A DNA stretch of 64,000 nt from Azomonas tarimensis (GTDB taxonomy: Bacteria > Pseudomonadota > Gammaproteobacteria > Pseudomonadales > Pseudomonadaceae), in the NCBI RefSeq assembly GCF_042648805.1, contig NZ_JBHRXZ010000022.1, positions 186,001-250,000 on the forward strand, read 5' to 3'. The notes beneath the pieces were generated by a model. The model was not told where the DNA came from and made no database searches. It saw nothing but the letters and a program-made list of their open reading frames with translations. Each line of letters begins with the position of its first letter. Position 1 is the stretch's first letter. The translations under genes were made by a program, and so were the position numbers. This document shows positions 7,715 to 18,232 of this stretch, in pieces.

Positions 7715-10021
7715 GTGCTGATTGCATTGCTTGTTTCATTTTTAGGAGCTGCACTGACCCGCTCTGTTGCCCAGCGAGCCTTTCCCTATGGCGGCTGGGT
7801 CATGGCTGCCTTGCCGGCCGGGTTGTTCCTGTACTTCCTCTATCTTTCCTTCGGCCTGCGTGACACTCAGGTCGTCAGCGAAACGCTGGAATGGGTTCCG
7901 GCCCTGGGCATTTCGCTAACCCTCACGCTGGACGGCTTTTCCCTGCTGTTCGCGCTGTTGATCACCGGGATCGGCACCCTGGTCACCCTCTTCGCCGGTG
8001 CCTACTTCTCGCATTCGCCGCCGCGAGAAGGCGCCAACTTCCTCACCCTCATCCTGTTGTTCATGACGGCGATGCTGGGCACGGTGCTGTCCGACAACCT
8101 CATCGCGATGTTCGTCTTCTGGGAAGCCACCAGCATGCTCTCGTTCATGCTGATCGGCTTCAACTCGGCGCGCCCGGAAGCGCGCAAGGCGGCATTGCAG
8201 TCCCTGGTGGTCACCGGCGGCGGTGGCTTGGCACTGTTCGCCGGGATACTGCTGATCGGCATCGAACTGGGTACCTATTCCTACAGCGAGATCGCCTTGC
8301 GCTCCGATGAACTGCTGGCCAGTCCGGTGGCGGTTCCGGCGATGGTGCTGATCCTGCTCGGTGCCTTTACCAAGTCCGCCCAGTTTCCCTTCCATTTCTG
8401 GCTACCGGCTGCCATGGAGGCGCCCGCGCCGGCCTCGGCATTTCTGCATTCGGCGACCATGGTCAAGCTCGGCGTCTACCTGCTGGCGCGCTTCGACCTG
8501 GTATTTGCCGGAATGCCGGCCTTCAGTACCACGCTGGTGACTGTCGGCTGCATCACCATGCTGGTGGCGGCGGTCCGAGCCCTGGCTTCGGACGGGTTCA
8601 AAGAAGTACTGGCTCACTCGACGGTGGGATCGCTTGGCGTGCTGGTGATGCTGATCGGTCTCGATGGCGACTACTCGATCACCGCGCTGATCGCCTTCAT
8701 CCTCGCGCATGCCTTCTACAAGGCGGCGCTGTTCTTTTGCGCCGGCACCACCATCCACGCCGCCGAGGAGTCCAGCCTCAATCGCCTGGGCGGGCTGGCC
8801 AAGGCCCTGCCGGTGACTGCGGTGGCGGCGGGCATGGCCGCCATCTCCATGGCGGGACTGCCTCCGACGCTGGGCTTCATCACCAAGGAGTACCTGTTCG
8901 AGAGCCAGCTCAACGCCTCCTATGGCTGGGTGGTGATCGCCGTCGCGGTGGTGGTGAACGCGGTGTTTGCCGCCATCGCCGGGGTCGTGGCGATCCGCCC
9001 CTACTGGTCCGGGCCGGAGCGCTCCCATGTGCACCACCCGGAAACCCCCGGGCTCTATATAGGTCCGTTGATCCTCGGGGCCTTCGGGGTGATCTTCGGG
9101 CTGTTCCCGAGCGTTCTCGTCGACGGGCTGATCCAGCCGGCGAGCAGCGTGCTGGTTGGGCATCCGGTGGACCTGTCGTTCTCGCTGTGGCACGGCTTCA
9201 CCCCGATGCTGGCGCTCAGTGCCACGGTGGTCGCCTTTGCGGCGGGCCTGCTCACCTACTGGCGCCACATCCGTCGCAGCCTGTCGACCAACCAGAGCGT
9301 GGAGCGGGTGCTCGGCGCCGGCGGCTTCAACTGGCTGTTCTACGGCACCCTGGCACTGGCCGAGCGCTGCACGGCCTATCTGCAGAATGGCGACCAGCAT
9401 CGCTACACCAAGATCGTGGTGGCCTCGGTCATCCTGATTGTCGGCTACGGCATCTATGCCAGCGGTACCACGCCCGCCTTCGCGCCGGCGAGCGGACGCT
9501 TCGACGCTGCCTCGGCCATCGTGCTGGTGCTGATCTGTGCTGGAGCCTTCGCCGCCACCCGCACGCCCTCACTGCTGCGGGCCATGATTGCCGTGGGTGT
9601 GGTGGGCTTCGGCTCGGCGCTGCTGTTTCTCATGAACGGCGCGCCGGATCTGGCCCTGACCCAGTTCTCCGTCGAGGTGCTCATCGTGCTCATCCTGGTA
9701 GCCCTGCTGTTGCGGGTGCCCGAGCGGATGCCCTCGACCCGAATGCCTCGCGAGAAGAAGTGGGACATCCTGCTCTCGGCAGGGATCGGCGTGATCATCT
9801 TTCTCGGCCTCGCAGCCACCGTCACCGAGCCGCTGGACCTGCGGCTGACCGAATTCTTCGCGGCAACAAGCTACCTGGAGGCCCACGGCCGCAACGTGGT
9901 GAACGTGGTCCTGGTGGACTACCGGGCCATCGATACCCTCGGCGAGGTGGTGGTCGTCGCCTTTGCCGCGATCGCGGTATGGGGCTTGCTGCGCGTCTGG
10001 AAAAAAGGAGGTGAATCATAA
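7715..10021 (+). CDS. mrpA: Na+/H+ antiporter subunit MrpA (MnhA)
   Basis: Largest subunit of the Mrp multisubunit cation/proton antiporter, homologous to complex I NuoL. The 768-residue membrane protein starts at GTG 7715 behind AGGACGG. It contains the proton-channel core (for example FWEATSMLSFMLIGF, TKSAQFPFHFWLPAAMEAP, HAFYKAALFF). The C-terminal MrpA extension carries MNGAPDLALTQFSVE and the final DYRAIDTLGEVVVVAFA block. It is the first gene of mrpABCDEFG; all junctions are tight or overlapping. The 289 bases upstream (7426-7714) hold no gene and no obvious terminator for mnmE. Confidence 0.95.
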   Translation: MLIALLVSFLGAALTRSVAQRAFPYGGWVMAALPAGLFLYFLYLSFGLRDTQVVSETLEWVPALGISLTLTLDGFSLLFALLITGIGTLVTLFAGAYFSHSPPREGANFLTLILLFMTAMLGTVLSDNLIAMFVFWEATSMLSFMLIGFNSARPEARKAALQSLVVTGGGGLALFAGILLIGIELGTYSYSEIALRSDELLASPVAVPAMVLILLGAFTKSAQFPFHFWLPAAMEAPAPASAFLHSATMVKLGVYLLARFDLVFAGMPAFSTTLVTVGCITMLVAAVRALASDGFKEVLAHSTVGSLGVLVMLIGLDGDYSITALIAFILAHAFYKAALFFCAGTTIHAAEESSLNRLGGLAKALPVTAVAAGMAAISMAGLPPTLGFITKEYLFESQLNASYGWVVIAVAVVVNAVFAAIAGVVAIRPYWSGPERSHVHHPETPGLYIGPLILGAFGVIFGLFPSVLVDGLIQPASSVLVGHPVDLSFSLWHGFTPMLALSATVVAFAAGLLTYWRHIRRSLSTNQSVERVLGAGGFNWLFYGTLALAERCTAYLQNGDQHRYTKIVVASVILIVGYGIYASGTTPAFAPASGRFDAASAIVLVLICAGAFAATRTPSLLRAMIAVGVVGFGSALLFLMNGAPDLALTQFSVEVLIVLILVALLLRVPERMPSTRMPREKKWDILLSAGIGVIIFLGLAATVTEPLDLRLTEFFAATSYLEAHGRNVVNVVLVDYRAIDTLGEVVVVAFAAIAVWGLLRVWKKGGES

Positions 10022-10419
10022 ACTCGATCATCTTTTCCGCCTTTTCGCGCGTGTTTTTCGTGCTGATGCTGGCGGTCTCGCTCTATGTCCTCTATCGGGG
10101 GCACAACGAGCCTGGCGGTGGTTTCGTCGGCGGCCTGATCGCGGCGTCGGGCTTTGCCATCCTGGCCCTGGCCCAGGGTATCGATGCCGCGCGTTCGGCG
10201 TTGCGCCTGCAACCGATGGTGGTGATCGGCATCGGTGTGCTGGCCGCCGCAGTCAGCGGACTTCCGGGTCTGCTGCTGGAGGATTCCTACCTTACCCATC
10301 AGTGGGCGATCCTGGGGAATTTCCACCTGGGCACCACCTTGCTGTTCGATGTCGGCGTCTATCTGGTCGTCCTCGGCGGCATCCTGTCGCTGGTGCTGCG
10401 TTTCTACGAGGGACTCTGA
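10018..10419 (+). CDS. mrpB: Na+/H+ antiporter subunit MrpB (MnhB), probable AUA start
   Basis: About 133-residue membrane subunit with the MrpB hallmark YRGHNEPGGGFVGGL and conserved TMs. Homology to other MrpB proteins extends upstream of the first standard start codon in this frame (GTG 10051), through NSIIFSAFSRV. There is no ATG, GTG or TTG there. At the expected position the sequence is AAAAAAGGAGGTGAATC-ATAA: a perfect ribosome-binding site six bases before ATA at 10018, which overlaps the mrpA stop TAA. An ancestral ATGA overlap with one G-to-A change would give this. If GTG 10051 is used instead, the protein loses 11 residues of its first TM. Subunit identity is sure, start uncertain. 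Confidence 0.88.
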   Translation: MNSIIFSAFSRVFFVLMLAVSLYVLYRGHNEPGGGFVGGLIAASGFAILALAQGIDAARSALRLQPMVVIGIGVLAAAVSGLPGLLLEDSYLTHQWAILGNFHLGTTLLFDVGVYLVVLGGILSLVLRFYEGL

Positions 10420-10420
10420 G

Positions 10421-10804
10421 ATGCATCTGATCTTCGCCTTCGCCATCTCGTTGGTGGCCGGCTGCAGCGTCTACCTGATCCTGTCCCGCCACATCGTACG
10501 CATCGTGCTGGGCATGGCCATGCTGGGCGCCGCGGTAAACCTGGTGATCTTCTATGCCGGCCGGATCCTGTCCGACGCCCCCGCGGTGATGCGCGCCGGT
10601 GAAACCACGTTGCCGGCCGAAGCCGCCAACGCGCTGCCCCAGGCGCTGGTGCTGACCGCCATCGTGATCGGCTTCGCGCTCACCGCTTTCTTTGCCGCGC
10701 TAGCCCTGCAGGCGTTCCGCTCACTGGGAAGCGTCGATACCCGCGAGATCGATGCGGCTGAACGACTCGGCTCGTCTGCCACGCGCAGTAAGGGACAGCC
10801 ATGA
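10421..10804 (+). CDS. mrpC: Na+/H+ antiporter subunit MrpC (MnhC)
   Basis: Small 127-residue membrane protein related to complex I NuoK. It has three TM segments and the motif VLGMAMLGAAVNLVIF, then PLPQALVLTAIVIG-like sequence (ALPQALVLTAIVIGFALTAF) conserved in MrpC. ATG 10421 lies one base after the mrpB stop. The stop codon overlaps the mrpD start as ATGA. It works as part of the Mrp complex in the cytoplasmic membrane. The C-terminal tail after residue 105 is polar and probably cytoplasmic. Confidence 0.93.
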   Translation: MHLIFAFAISLVAGCSVYLILSRHIVRIVLGMAMLGAAVNLVIFYAGRILSDAPAVMRAGETTLPAEAANALPQALVLTAIVIGFALTAFFAALALQAFRSLGSVDTREIDAAERLGSSATRSKGQP

Positions 10805-12318
10805 CCGCTTTTTTGATGGCGCACGCGCCGCTCTGGCCTGTTCTCCTGCCGATTTTCGGAGCCGGCCTCGCGGCCTGCCTATGGAACAGGCGAATGGCCC
10901 AGCGCTGGGTGGCCTATGCCACGGTCGGGCTGCTGCTGCTGGCCTCGCTGTCGCTGCTGGTGCAGATCGACAGGCAGGGTGTGCAGGCGATCCGCTTCGG
11001 CAACTGGGATGCGCCCTTTGGCATCGTCTTTGTCGCGGACCGCCTCGGTGCCGCGATGGTGGCCATCACCGGTGTCCTGGCCACGGCAGTGATGCTGTTC
11101 GGTCTCGCCGACATAAGGCGGCGCGAGGAGCGGGCCGGCTTTCATCCGTTGTTCCTGGGCATGCTGGCCGGGGTCAACGGGGCCTTCCTGACCGGCGACA
11201 TCTTCAACCTCTACGTCTGGTTCGAGGTGATGCTGATCACCGCCATGGGTCTGCTGGTCATCGGCCGGACCCGGGCGAGAATCGACGGCACGGTGCGCTA
11301 CGCGATCCTCAACCTGTTCTCGACCCTGCTGTTTCTCTGTGGGGTGGCTCTGCTCTACGGAGCCACCGGCACCTTGAACATGGCCGATCTGGCACTGGTG
11401 CTGCCGGAGCTGGAGCCTTCGATCAACCTGACCATCGCCTCGCTGCTGCTACTGGCCGGCTTTGGCATCAAGGCGGGCTATTTCCCGCTGTTCTTCTGGC
11501 TTCCGGCTTCCTATCACACCGCCTCGATCACGGTATCGGCGATCTTCGCCGGGCTGCTGACCAAGGTCGGGGTGTACGCCTGCTTTCGCGTGTTCACCCT
11601 GATCTTCACCGTCGAGGACAGCGGCATTCGCGAGATCGTCGCCGTGCTCGCGGCCGGGACCATGCTGTTCGGGGTGTTCGGCGCAGCGGTGCAGTGGGAC
11701 GTGCGCCGTATCCTGTCGTTCCACATCGTCAGCCAGATCGGCTACATGCTGCTGGGGCTGGCGATTTCCACCCAGGCCGCGCTGGCCGGAGCGATCTTCT
11801 ACATCATTCACCACATCATCGTGAAGGCGAACCTGTTCATGATCGCCGGGGCCATTCACCGGGCCTCGGGAACCTTCGACCTGCGCAAGAGCGGCGGGCT
11901 GATGTACCGCAGCCCCTTGCTGGCAGCGCTGTTCCTGATCCCGGCACTGTCACTGGCCGGCATTCCGCCGCTGTCGGGGTTCTGGGCCAAGCTCCTGGTG
12001 ATCGATGCCACCTTCCGTGTCGGCCAGGGCTGGCTCGCGGCGCTGGCGCTGTTCGTCGGCATCCTCACCCTCTACTCGATGACCAAGATCTGGATGGAAG
12101 CGTTCTGGAAGGCACCCGTGCTGCCAAGGCGGACCGCCCGAAAGGTGCCCGGGCCCATGCTGCTCGGCATCGCCCTGCTGAGCCTTCTGACCCTGGCGAT
12201 CGGCTTCATGCCCCAGGCCCTGATCGTCTATTCCCAACAAGCCGCCGCGGCGCTGCTCGATCCCTCTGCCTATATCGGATCGGTGTTTACGTCGGGCGAA
12301 CAGCCGGGAGTCCCCTGA
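10801..12318 (+). CDS. mrpD: Na+/H+ antiporter subunit MrpD (MnhD)
   Basis: 505-residue polytopic protein of the NuoM/NuoN proton-pump family and, with MrpA, one of the two large antiporter-like subunits of the complex. Family sequences include FNLYVWFEVMLITAMGLL (with the conserved TM5-type Glu), LLAGFGIKAGYFPLFFWLP (conserved Lys) and SFHIVSQIGYMLLG. ATG 10801 overlaps the mrpC stop, and its own stop overlaps the mrpE start (TGATG), so translation is probably coupled throughout. Confidence 0.95.
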   Translation: MTAFLMAHAPLWPVLLPIFGAGLAACLWNRRMAQRWVAYATVGLLLLASLSLLVQIDRQGVQAIRFGNWDAPFGIVFVADRLGAAMVAITGVLATAVMLFGLADIRRREERAGFHPLFLGMLAGVNGAFLTGDIFNLYVWFEVMLITAMGLLVIGRTRARIDGTVRYAILNLFSTLLFLCGVALLYGATGTLNMADLALVLPELEPSINLTIASLLLLAGFGIKAGYFPLFFWLPASYHTASITVSAIFAGLLTKVGVYACFRVFTLIFTVEDSGIREIVAVLAAGTMLFGVFGAAVQWDVRRILSFHIVSQIGYMLLGLAISTQAALAGAIFYIIHHIIVKANLFMIAGAIHRASGTFDLRKSGGLMYRSPLLAALFLIPALSLAGIPPLSGFWAKLLVIDATFRVGQGWLAALALFVGILTLYSMTKIWMEAFWKAPVLPRRTARKVPGPMLLGIALLSLLTLAIGFMPQALIVYSQQAAAALLDPSAYIGSVFTSGEQPGVP

Positions 12319-12665
12319 TGCCCAAGGCCACCCCCATCCGCCGTGTGCTGGATATCGTCGAACTGCTCGGCATCTACCTCTACGAGCTGTTCATTTCCTC
12401 CTTCGCGGTTGCCCGTGCGGCCTTCTCGCCGCGTCCACGCATCCGCTCGTCGATCATCGCCGTTCCCATCGCCCTGGAAACCGACATGGGCATCGCCGTG
12501 CTCTCCAGCCTGGTGTCGCTCACCCCGGGCACCTGCGTTCTGCATGTCAGCGAGGATCGTCGGCTGCTGTATGTCCACGTCCTTGATGCCATGGCTCCCG
12601 AGGAGATCATCGACTCGATCAAGACGGTGTTCGAGCGGCGGATCGCGAGGATCGAACAATGGTGA
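12318..12665 (+). CDS. mrpE: Na+/H+ antiporter subunit MrpE (MnhE)
   Basis: 115-residue subunit E: a short N-terminal membrane part (LLGIYLYELFISSFAVA) followed by a cytoplasmic domain with the conserved LSSLVSLTPGTCVLHVSED stretch typical of MrpE. It is shorter than many MrpE proteins (about 160) because it has fewer N-terminal TMs. ATG 12318 overlaps the mrpD stop. The last seven bases overlap the mrpF start. Confidence 0.9.
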   Translation: MPKATPIRRVLDIVELLGIYLYELFISSFAVARAAFSPRPRIRSSIIAVPIALETDMGIAVLSSLVSLTPGTCVLHVSEDRRLLYVHVLDAMAPEEIIDSIKTVFERRIARIEQW

Positions 12666-12952
12666 CCACTCTGAGCGAAGCCCAGTCGTACATCTCCGGC
12701 ATTCTTCTTCTCTATGTGATGGTGCCGCTGGCCGTGACCATGTGGCGGATGATCGTCGGCGCCACCGTGGTCGACCGCGTGGTGGCGTTGGACATGCTGA
12801 CGGGCGTGGGCGTGGCCATTGCCGCGCTGGTCGCTGGCGCCACCGGGCGGCGGGAGTTTCTCGACGTGGGCTTTGGCCTTGGCCTCATCGGCTTTGTCGG
12901 CACCTGTGCATTCGCCGCCTTCATCGTGCGTAAAGGACGGAAAGTCAAATGA
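12659..12952 (+). CDS. mrpF: Na+/H+ antiporter subunit MrpF (MnhF)
   Basis: 97-residue three-TM subunit. The conserved core WRMIVGATVVDRVVALDMLT matches the MrpF family (PTxxDRVVALD pattern). It starts inside the end of mrpE (7-base overlap), and its stop overlaps the mrpG ATG, in keeping with coupled expression of a stoichiometric complex. Confidence 0.92.
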   Translation: MVTTLSEAQSYISGILLLYVMVPLAVTMWRMIVGATVVDRVVALDMLTGVGVAIAALVAGATGRREFLDVGFGLGLIGFVGTCAFAAFIVRKGRKVK

Positions 12953-13368
12953 TCGATCTGCTCGCCATCCTCTTCAAGATCTGCGGTGTGATTTTCCTGT
13001 TTGCCGCCACATTCGGGCTGGTGCGCTTCTCGGATCCGCTGCAGCGCATACACGCATCCACCAAGGCGGGAACCGTGGGTGCCGGGTTGATCCTCATGGG
13101 CGTGATGATCCAGATGGGCGGCTGGGACGTCGCCTCCATCGGTATCGCCACGGTCATCTTCCTGATGCTGACCATTCCCATCGCCGGTCATCTGCTCGGC
13201 CAGGCGGCCTACGTCTCAGGCGCCCGCCTGGATGGAATGCGCGGCGAGAACGCCCTCGAGGGCGTCCTCGAGCGCAGCCCGCTGACACTCGACGAGGTTC
13301 TCGAACAGGCTGAAAGCGACGCCCTCAGCGAGGCCAAGGGCCCCTCCCGCCGCCCTCCACAAGCCTGA
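12949..13368 (+). CDS. mrpG: Na+/H+ antiporter subunit MrpG (MnhG)
   Basis: 139-residue last subunit of the complex. It has three TMs, and the family motif FGLVRFSDPLQRIHASTKAGTVG (shown over residues 21-43) is characteristic of MrpG/PhaG. The C-terminal 40 residues are polar and probably cytoplasmic, longer than in many MrpG proteins. A weak hairpin at 13372-13403 follows the stop and could end the mrp transcript. Confidence 0.93.
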   Translation: MIDLLAILFKICGVIFLFAATFGLVRFSDPLQRIHASTKAGTVGAGLILMGVMIQMGGWDVASIGIATVIFLMLTIPIAGHLLGQAAYVSGARLDGMRGENALEGVLERSPLTLDEVLEQAESDALSEAKGPSRRPPQA

Positions 13369-13371
13369 GGC

Positions 13372-13403
13372 GAGCAGCTCCACCTGCGAGCTGCTCCATT
13401 TCC
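13372..13403 (+). terminator. Possible terminator of the mrp operon
   Basis: A perfect 9-base stem GAGCAGCTC / GAGCTGCTC (13372-13380 with 13388-13396), loop of 7, is followed by a pyrimidine-rich CATTTCCTCCTT stretch rather than a clean T run. It lies four bases after the mrpG stop. Confidence 0.5.
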
Positions 13404-13519
13404 TCCTTCACACCCAAGGGCCCAAGCCGGCCCCGCAAACCCTTCATGCTCTACCGCTGCGTTCTCCGCGGCGCGCTTGCGGCCGTCTTGCGTTCGTAGC
13501 GAAACGAGCCACTGAGCCC

Positions 13520-13800
13520 TGTGGAAAAGCAGCCTTCAGCACCCTTCACAAGTCGGTGGAAAAGCCGTTCGTGATTTCCCCTGTTGATAACCAGTCAAGA
13601 TATCAACAGCTCATGATCAGGCTCTACACCGGATGCACCGAGCCAATCCACAGGCCTTGCATGCGCCTGTAACGCCTGAATTCACTGGCTTGCAGAAAAC
13701 TATCCACAGATACATAGCTGACCATTTATAAACACATCTGTAAGCTTTCTTAAATTCTTCTCTGTTGTTATCTGTTGAGCGCTCTGCGCAGACTGGTCAC
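13520..13800. repeat. Second oriC-like AT-rich/DnaA-box region upstream of mnmG
   Basis: The 518-base gap between mrpG and mnmG has no gene. It holds one-mismatch DnaA boxes at 13520-13528 (TGTGGAAAA), 13582-13590 (TGTTGATAA) and 13700-13708 (CTATCCACA), and a two-mismatch copy at 13600-13608. An AT-rich stretch at 13725-13775 resembles the oriC unwinding stretch at about 3358-3395: both share AAGCTTTCTT, an A-rich trinucleotide, a pyrimidine run and GTTATC in the same order. It may be an ancestral second origin-like module or DnaA regulation of mnmG. Function is not shown. Confidence 0.5.
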
Positions 13801-13886
13801 TTTTCGTCCAGAGCCGCTTCTTTAGCGCAGGGGATGTGCCTATACTTGCCGGCTCTCTTCTCGCCACTCTCTCCTACGAGGTGCCT

Positions 13887-15778
<1,892 letters not shown>

Positions 15779-15779
<1 letters not shown>

Positions 15780-16420
15780 TGCTGTCCGACCGTCATGCCG
15801 AGGAACTGGCCCGGGGGGCGCGGGAACTGGACGTGCCGCTCGAAGACGACCAGCAGGCACAGTTGCTTGCCTACCTGGCCCTGCTGATCAAATGGAACAG
15901 GGCCTACAACCTGACCGCAGTACGCGACCCCGACGAAATGGTCTCGCGCCACCTGCTCGACAGCCTGAGCGTCGTGTCCCAGGTCGCCGAAGCCGGTGAG
16001 CGCTGGCTGGATGTGGGTAGCGGCGGCGGCATGCCCGGCATTCCGCTGGCGATCCTGTTTCCGCAGCGCTCGTTCACCCTGCTCGACGCCAATGGCAAGA
16101 AGACCCGCTTTCTCACCCAGGTCAAACTCGAGCTCGGGCTGGACAACCTCGAAGTGGTGCACGCCAGGGTCGAGGCCTTCAGGCCAGCGCAGCCGTTTTC
16201 GGGCATCGTCTCACGGGCATTCAGCTCGCTCGCCGACTTCACCGACTGGACCCGCCACCTTGGCGACGAAGGCACCCGTTGGCTGGCGATGAAGGGTGTG
16301 CATCCCGACGACGAGCTACAGACGCTTCCCGCCGACTTTCGCCTCGAGCGCAGCCACCTGCTGCGGGTTCCCGGTTGCCAAGGGCAACGCCATCTGTTGA
16401 TACTGCGCCGCAATTCATGA
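15779..16420 (+). CDS. rsmG: 16S rRNA (guanine527-N7)-methyltransferase RsmG (GidB)
   Basis: SAM-dependent methyltransferase that modifies G527 in the 530 loop of 16S rRNA; loss gives low-level streptomycin resistance in many bacteria. The 213-residue protein contains the SAM-binding block WLDVGSGGGMPGIPLAI and the following LLDANGKKTRFL. It overlaps mnmG by one base and is followed 18 bases later by parA, the standard gidAB-parAB arrangement. Confidence 0.96.
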
Positions 16421-16438
16421 CCCGGACCCCGATCGCCC

Positions 16439-17224
16439 ATGGCTAGAGTATTCGCTATCGCCAACCAGAAGGGCGGTGTTGGCAAGACCACCACCTGCGT
16501 CAACCTGGCCGCTTCGCTGGTGGCCACGCGGCGCCGCGTGCTGTTGATCGACCTGGACCCCCAGGGCAACGCCACCACCGGCAGTGGCGTGGACAAGCTC
16601 AACCTCGAGCACTCGGTCTATGACGTACTGATCGGCGAATGCAGCCTGGTCGACGCCATGCAGTTCTCCGAACATGGCGGTTACCAGCTGCTGCCGGCCA
16701 ATCGCGACCTCACTGCGGCGGAAGTGGCGCTGCTGAACCTGCCGGCCAAGGAAAAGCGCTTGCGCGAAGCCCTGGCGCCGGTGCGCGAAAACTACGACTA
16801 CATCCTCATCGACTGTCCGCCTTCGCTGTCGATGCTGACAGTGAACGCCCTGGCTGCCTCCGACGGGGTGATCATTCCGATGCAGTGCGAGTACTACGCG
16901 CTCGAAGGGCTGACCGACCTGGTCAACTCGATCCAGCGCATCGCCAACGCGCTGAATCCGGAGCTACGCATCGAAGGCCTGCTGCGGACCATGTACGACC
17001 CGCGCAGCAGCCTGACCAACGAGGTATCGGCCCAGCTCAAGGAACATTTCGCCGATCGCCTGTATGACACGGTGATCCCGCGCAACGTGCGGCTGGCCGA
17101 AGCCCCCAGCCACGGGATGCCGGCGCTCGAATACGACAAGCAATCCAAGGGGGCCCAGGCATACCTGGCCCTTGCGGGCGAACTCTCGCGTAGGCAGCGC
17201 CGGGCCACGCGCGCCACCGCATAA
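16439..17224 (+). CDS. parA: Chromosome-partitioning ATPase ParA (Soj)
   Basis: Walker-type ATPase that moves the ParB-parS nucleoprotein complex during origin segregation. The 261-residue protein starts MARVFAIANQKGGVGKTTT, with the deviant Walker A KGGVGKTT at residues 11-18 and the later DCPPSLSMLTVNAL block. parB begins 8 bases after its stop. A perfect parS site is present at 33005-33018 in this window. Confidence 0.97.
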   Translation: MARVFAIANQKGGVGKTTTCVNLAASLVATRRRVLLIDLDPQGNATTGSGVDKLNLEHSVYDVLIGECSLVDAMQFSEHGGYQLLPANRDLTAAEVALLNLPAKEKRLREALAPVRENYDYILIDCPPSLSMLTVNALAASDGVIIPMQCEYYALEGLTDLVNSIQRIANALNPELRIEGLLRTMYDPRSSLTNEVSAQLKEHFADRLYDTVIPRNVRLAEAPSHGMPALEYDKQSKGAQAYLALAGELSRRQRRATRATA

Positions 17225-17232
17225 GGAAAACC

Positions 17233-18105
17233 ATGGCAACGAAGAAACGAGGCCTGGGCCGCGGGCTCGATGCACTGCTCGGCGGCGCGACGCCACAGGC
17301 GCTGCAGGAAGAAGCCATTCAGGTCGACCAGCAGCAACTGCATCAGCTGCCCCTGGATGTGATCCAGCGCGGCCGCTACCAGCCCCGTCGGGACATGGAC
17401 CCGAGCGCGCTCGAAGAACTGGCCAACTCGATCCGCGCACAGGGCGTGATGCAGCCCATCGTGGTGCGACCGATCGGCTCGGGCCGCTACGAGATCATCG
17501 CTGGCGAGCGCCGCTGGCGGGCCAGCCAGCAGGCTGGCCTGGAACGCATCCCGGCGATGGTCCGCGACGTGCCTGACGAGGCCGCGATCGCGATGGCGCT
17601 GATCGAGAACATTCAGCGCGAGGACCTCAACCCGATCGAAGAAGCCATGGCGCTGCAGCGTCTGCAGCAGGAATTCCAGCTTACCCAGCAGCAGGTCGCC
17701 GATGCGGTGGGTAAATCCCGGGTCGCGGTGAGCAACCTGCTGCGGCTGATCGCCCTGCCGGAAGAAGTGAAGATCATGCTCTCACATGGTGACCTGGAAA
17801 TGGGCCATGCGCGCGCATTGCTGGGATTACCAGCCGAACGTCAGATAGAAGGGGCGCGACATGTTGTCGCACGAGGTCTTACCGTGCGCCAGACCGAGAC
17901 ACTGGTGCGCCAGTGGCTGAACTCTGACAAGGCTGAAAGCGTACAAACGCCTCCCGACCCCGACATTACCCGGCTGGAGCAGCGACTGGCTGAGCGTTTG
18001 GGCTCTCCGGTACAAATCCGACACGGGAACAAAGGCAAAGGCCAGCTGGTGATCCGCTACAACTCGCTGGACGAGTTGCAGGGCGTACTGGCGCACATCC
18101 GGTGA
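17233..18105 (+). CDS. parB: Chromosome-partitioning protein ParB (Spo0J)
   Basis: CTP-dependent DNA clamp that loads at parS and spreads along DNA. The 290-residue protein has a basic N terminus (MATKKRGLGRGLDALLGG), the ParB/CTP-binding motif GERRWRA at residues 91-97, ENIQREDLNPIEEA at about 125-138, and a helix-turn-helix region (LTQQQVADAVGKSRVAVSNLLRL). Partner of ParA directly upstream. Its stop is followed by the atp promoter region. Confidence 0.97.
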   Translation: MATKKRGLGRGLDALLGGATPQALQEEAIQVDQQQLHQLPLDVIQRGRYQPRRDMDPSALEELANSIRAQGVMQPIVVRPIGSGRYEIIAGERRWRASQQAGLERIPAMVRDVPDEAAIAMALIENIQREDLNPIEEAMALQRLQQEFQLTQQQVADAVGKSRVAVSNLLRLIALPEEVKIMLSHGDLEMGHARALLGLPAERQIEGARHVVARGLTVRQTETLVRQWLNSDKAESVQTPPDPDITRLEQRLAERLGSPVQIRHGNKGKGQLVIRYNSLDELQGVLAHIR

Positions 18106-18147
18106 GCGGAATCCTTGTAGCGTCCCCGAGAAATTACTACCTGAAGG

Positions 18148-18176
18148 TTGAACGGCGGGGGGCCCGCTCCTATACT
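18148..18176 (+). promoter_or_regulatory. Sigma70 promoter of the atp operon
   Basis: TTGAAC (18148-18153) and TATACT (18171-18176) with a 17-base spacer lie 57 bases before the atpI start and just after parB. This is the best sigma70-type match upstream of the ATP synthase genes. Confidence 0.7.
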
Positions 18177-18232
18177 CCCCGCGCATTTTTTGAACGAGTT
18201 GGCGTTCTGGCGCCGGCTCGGGGCGAGTGGAC

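Noticed and set aside
8402..9400. 332-codon minus-strand frame within mrpA
   Set aside because: His/Gln/Arg-rich shadow translation typical of antisense frames in GC-rich membrane genes.
10051..10419. mrpB starting at GTG 10051
   Set aside because: It would cut into the first TM and has no RBS, whereas a perfect RBS lies before ATA 10018. Kept as the alternative, not the main call.
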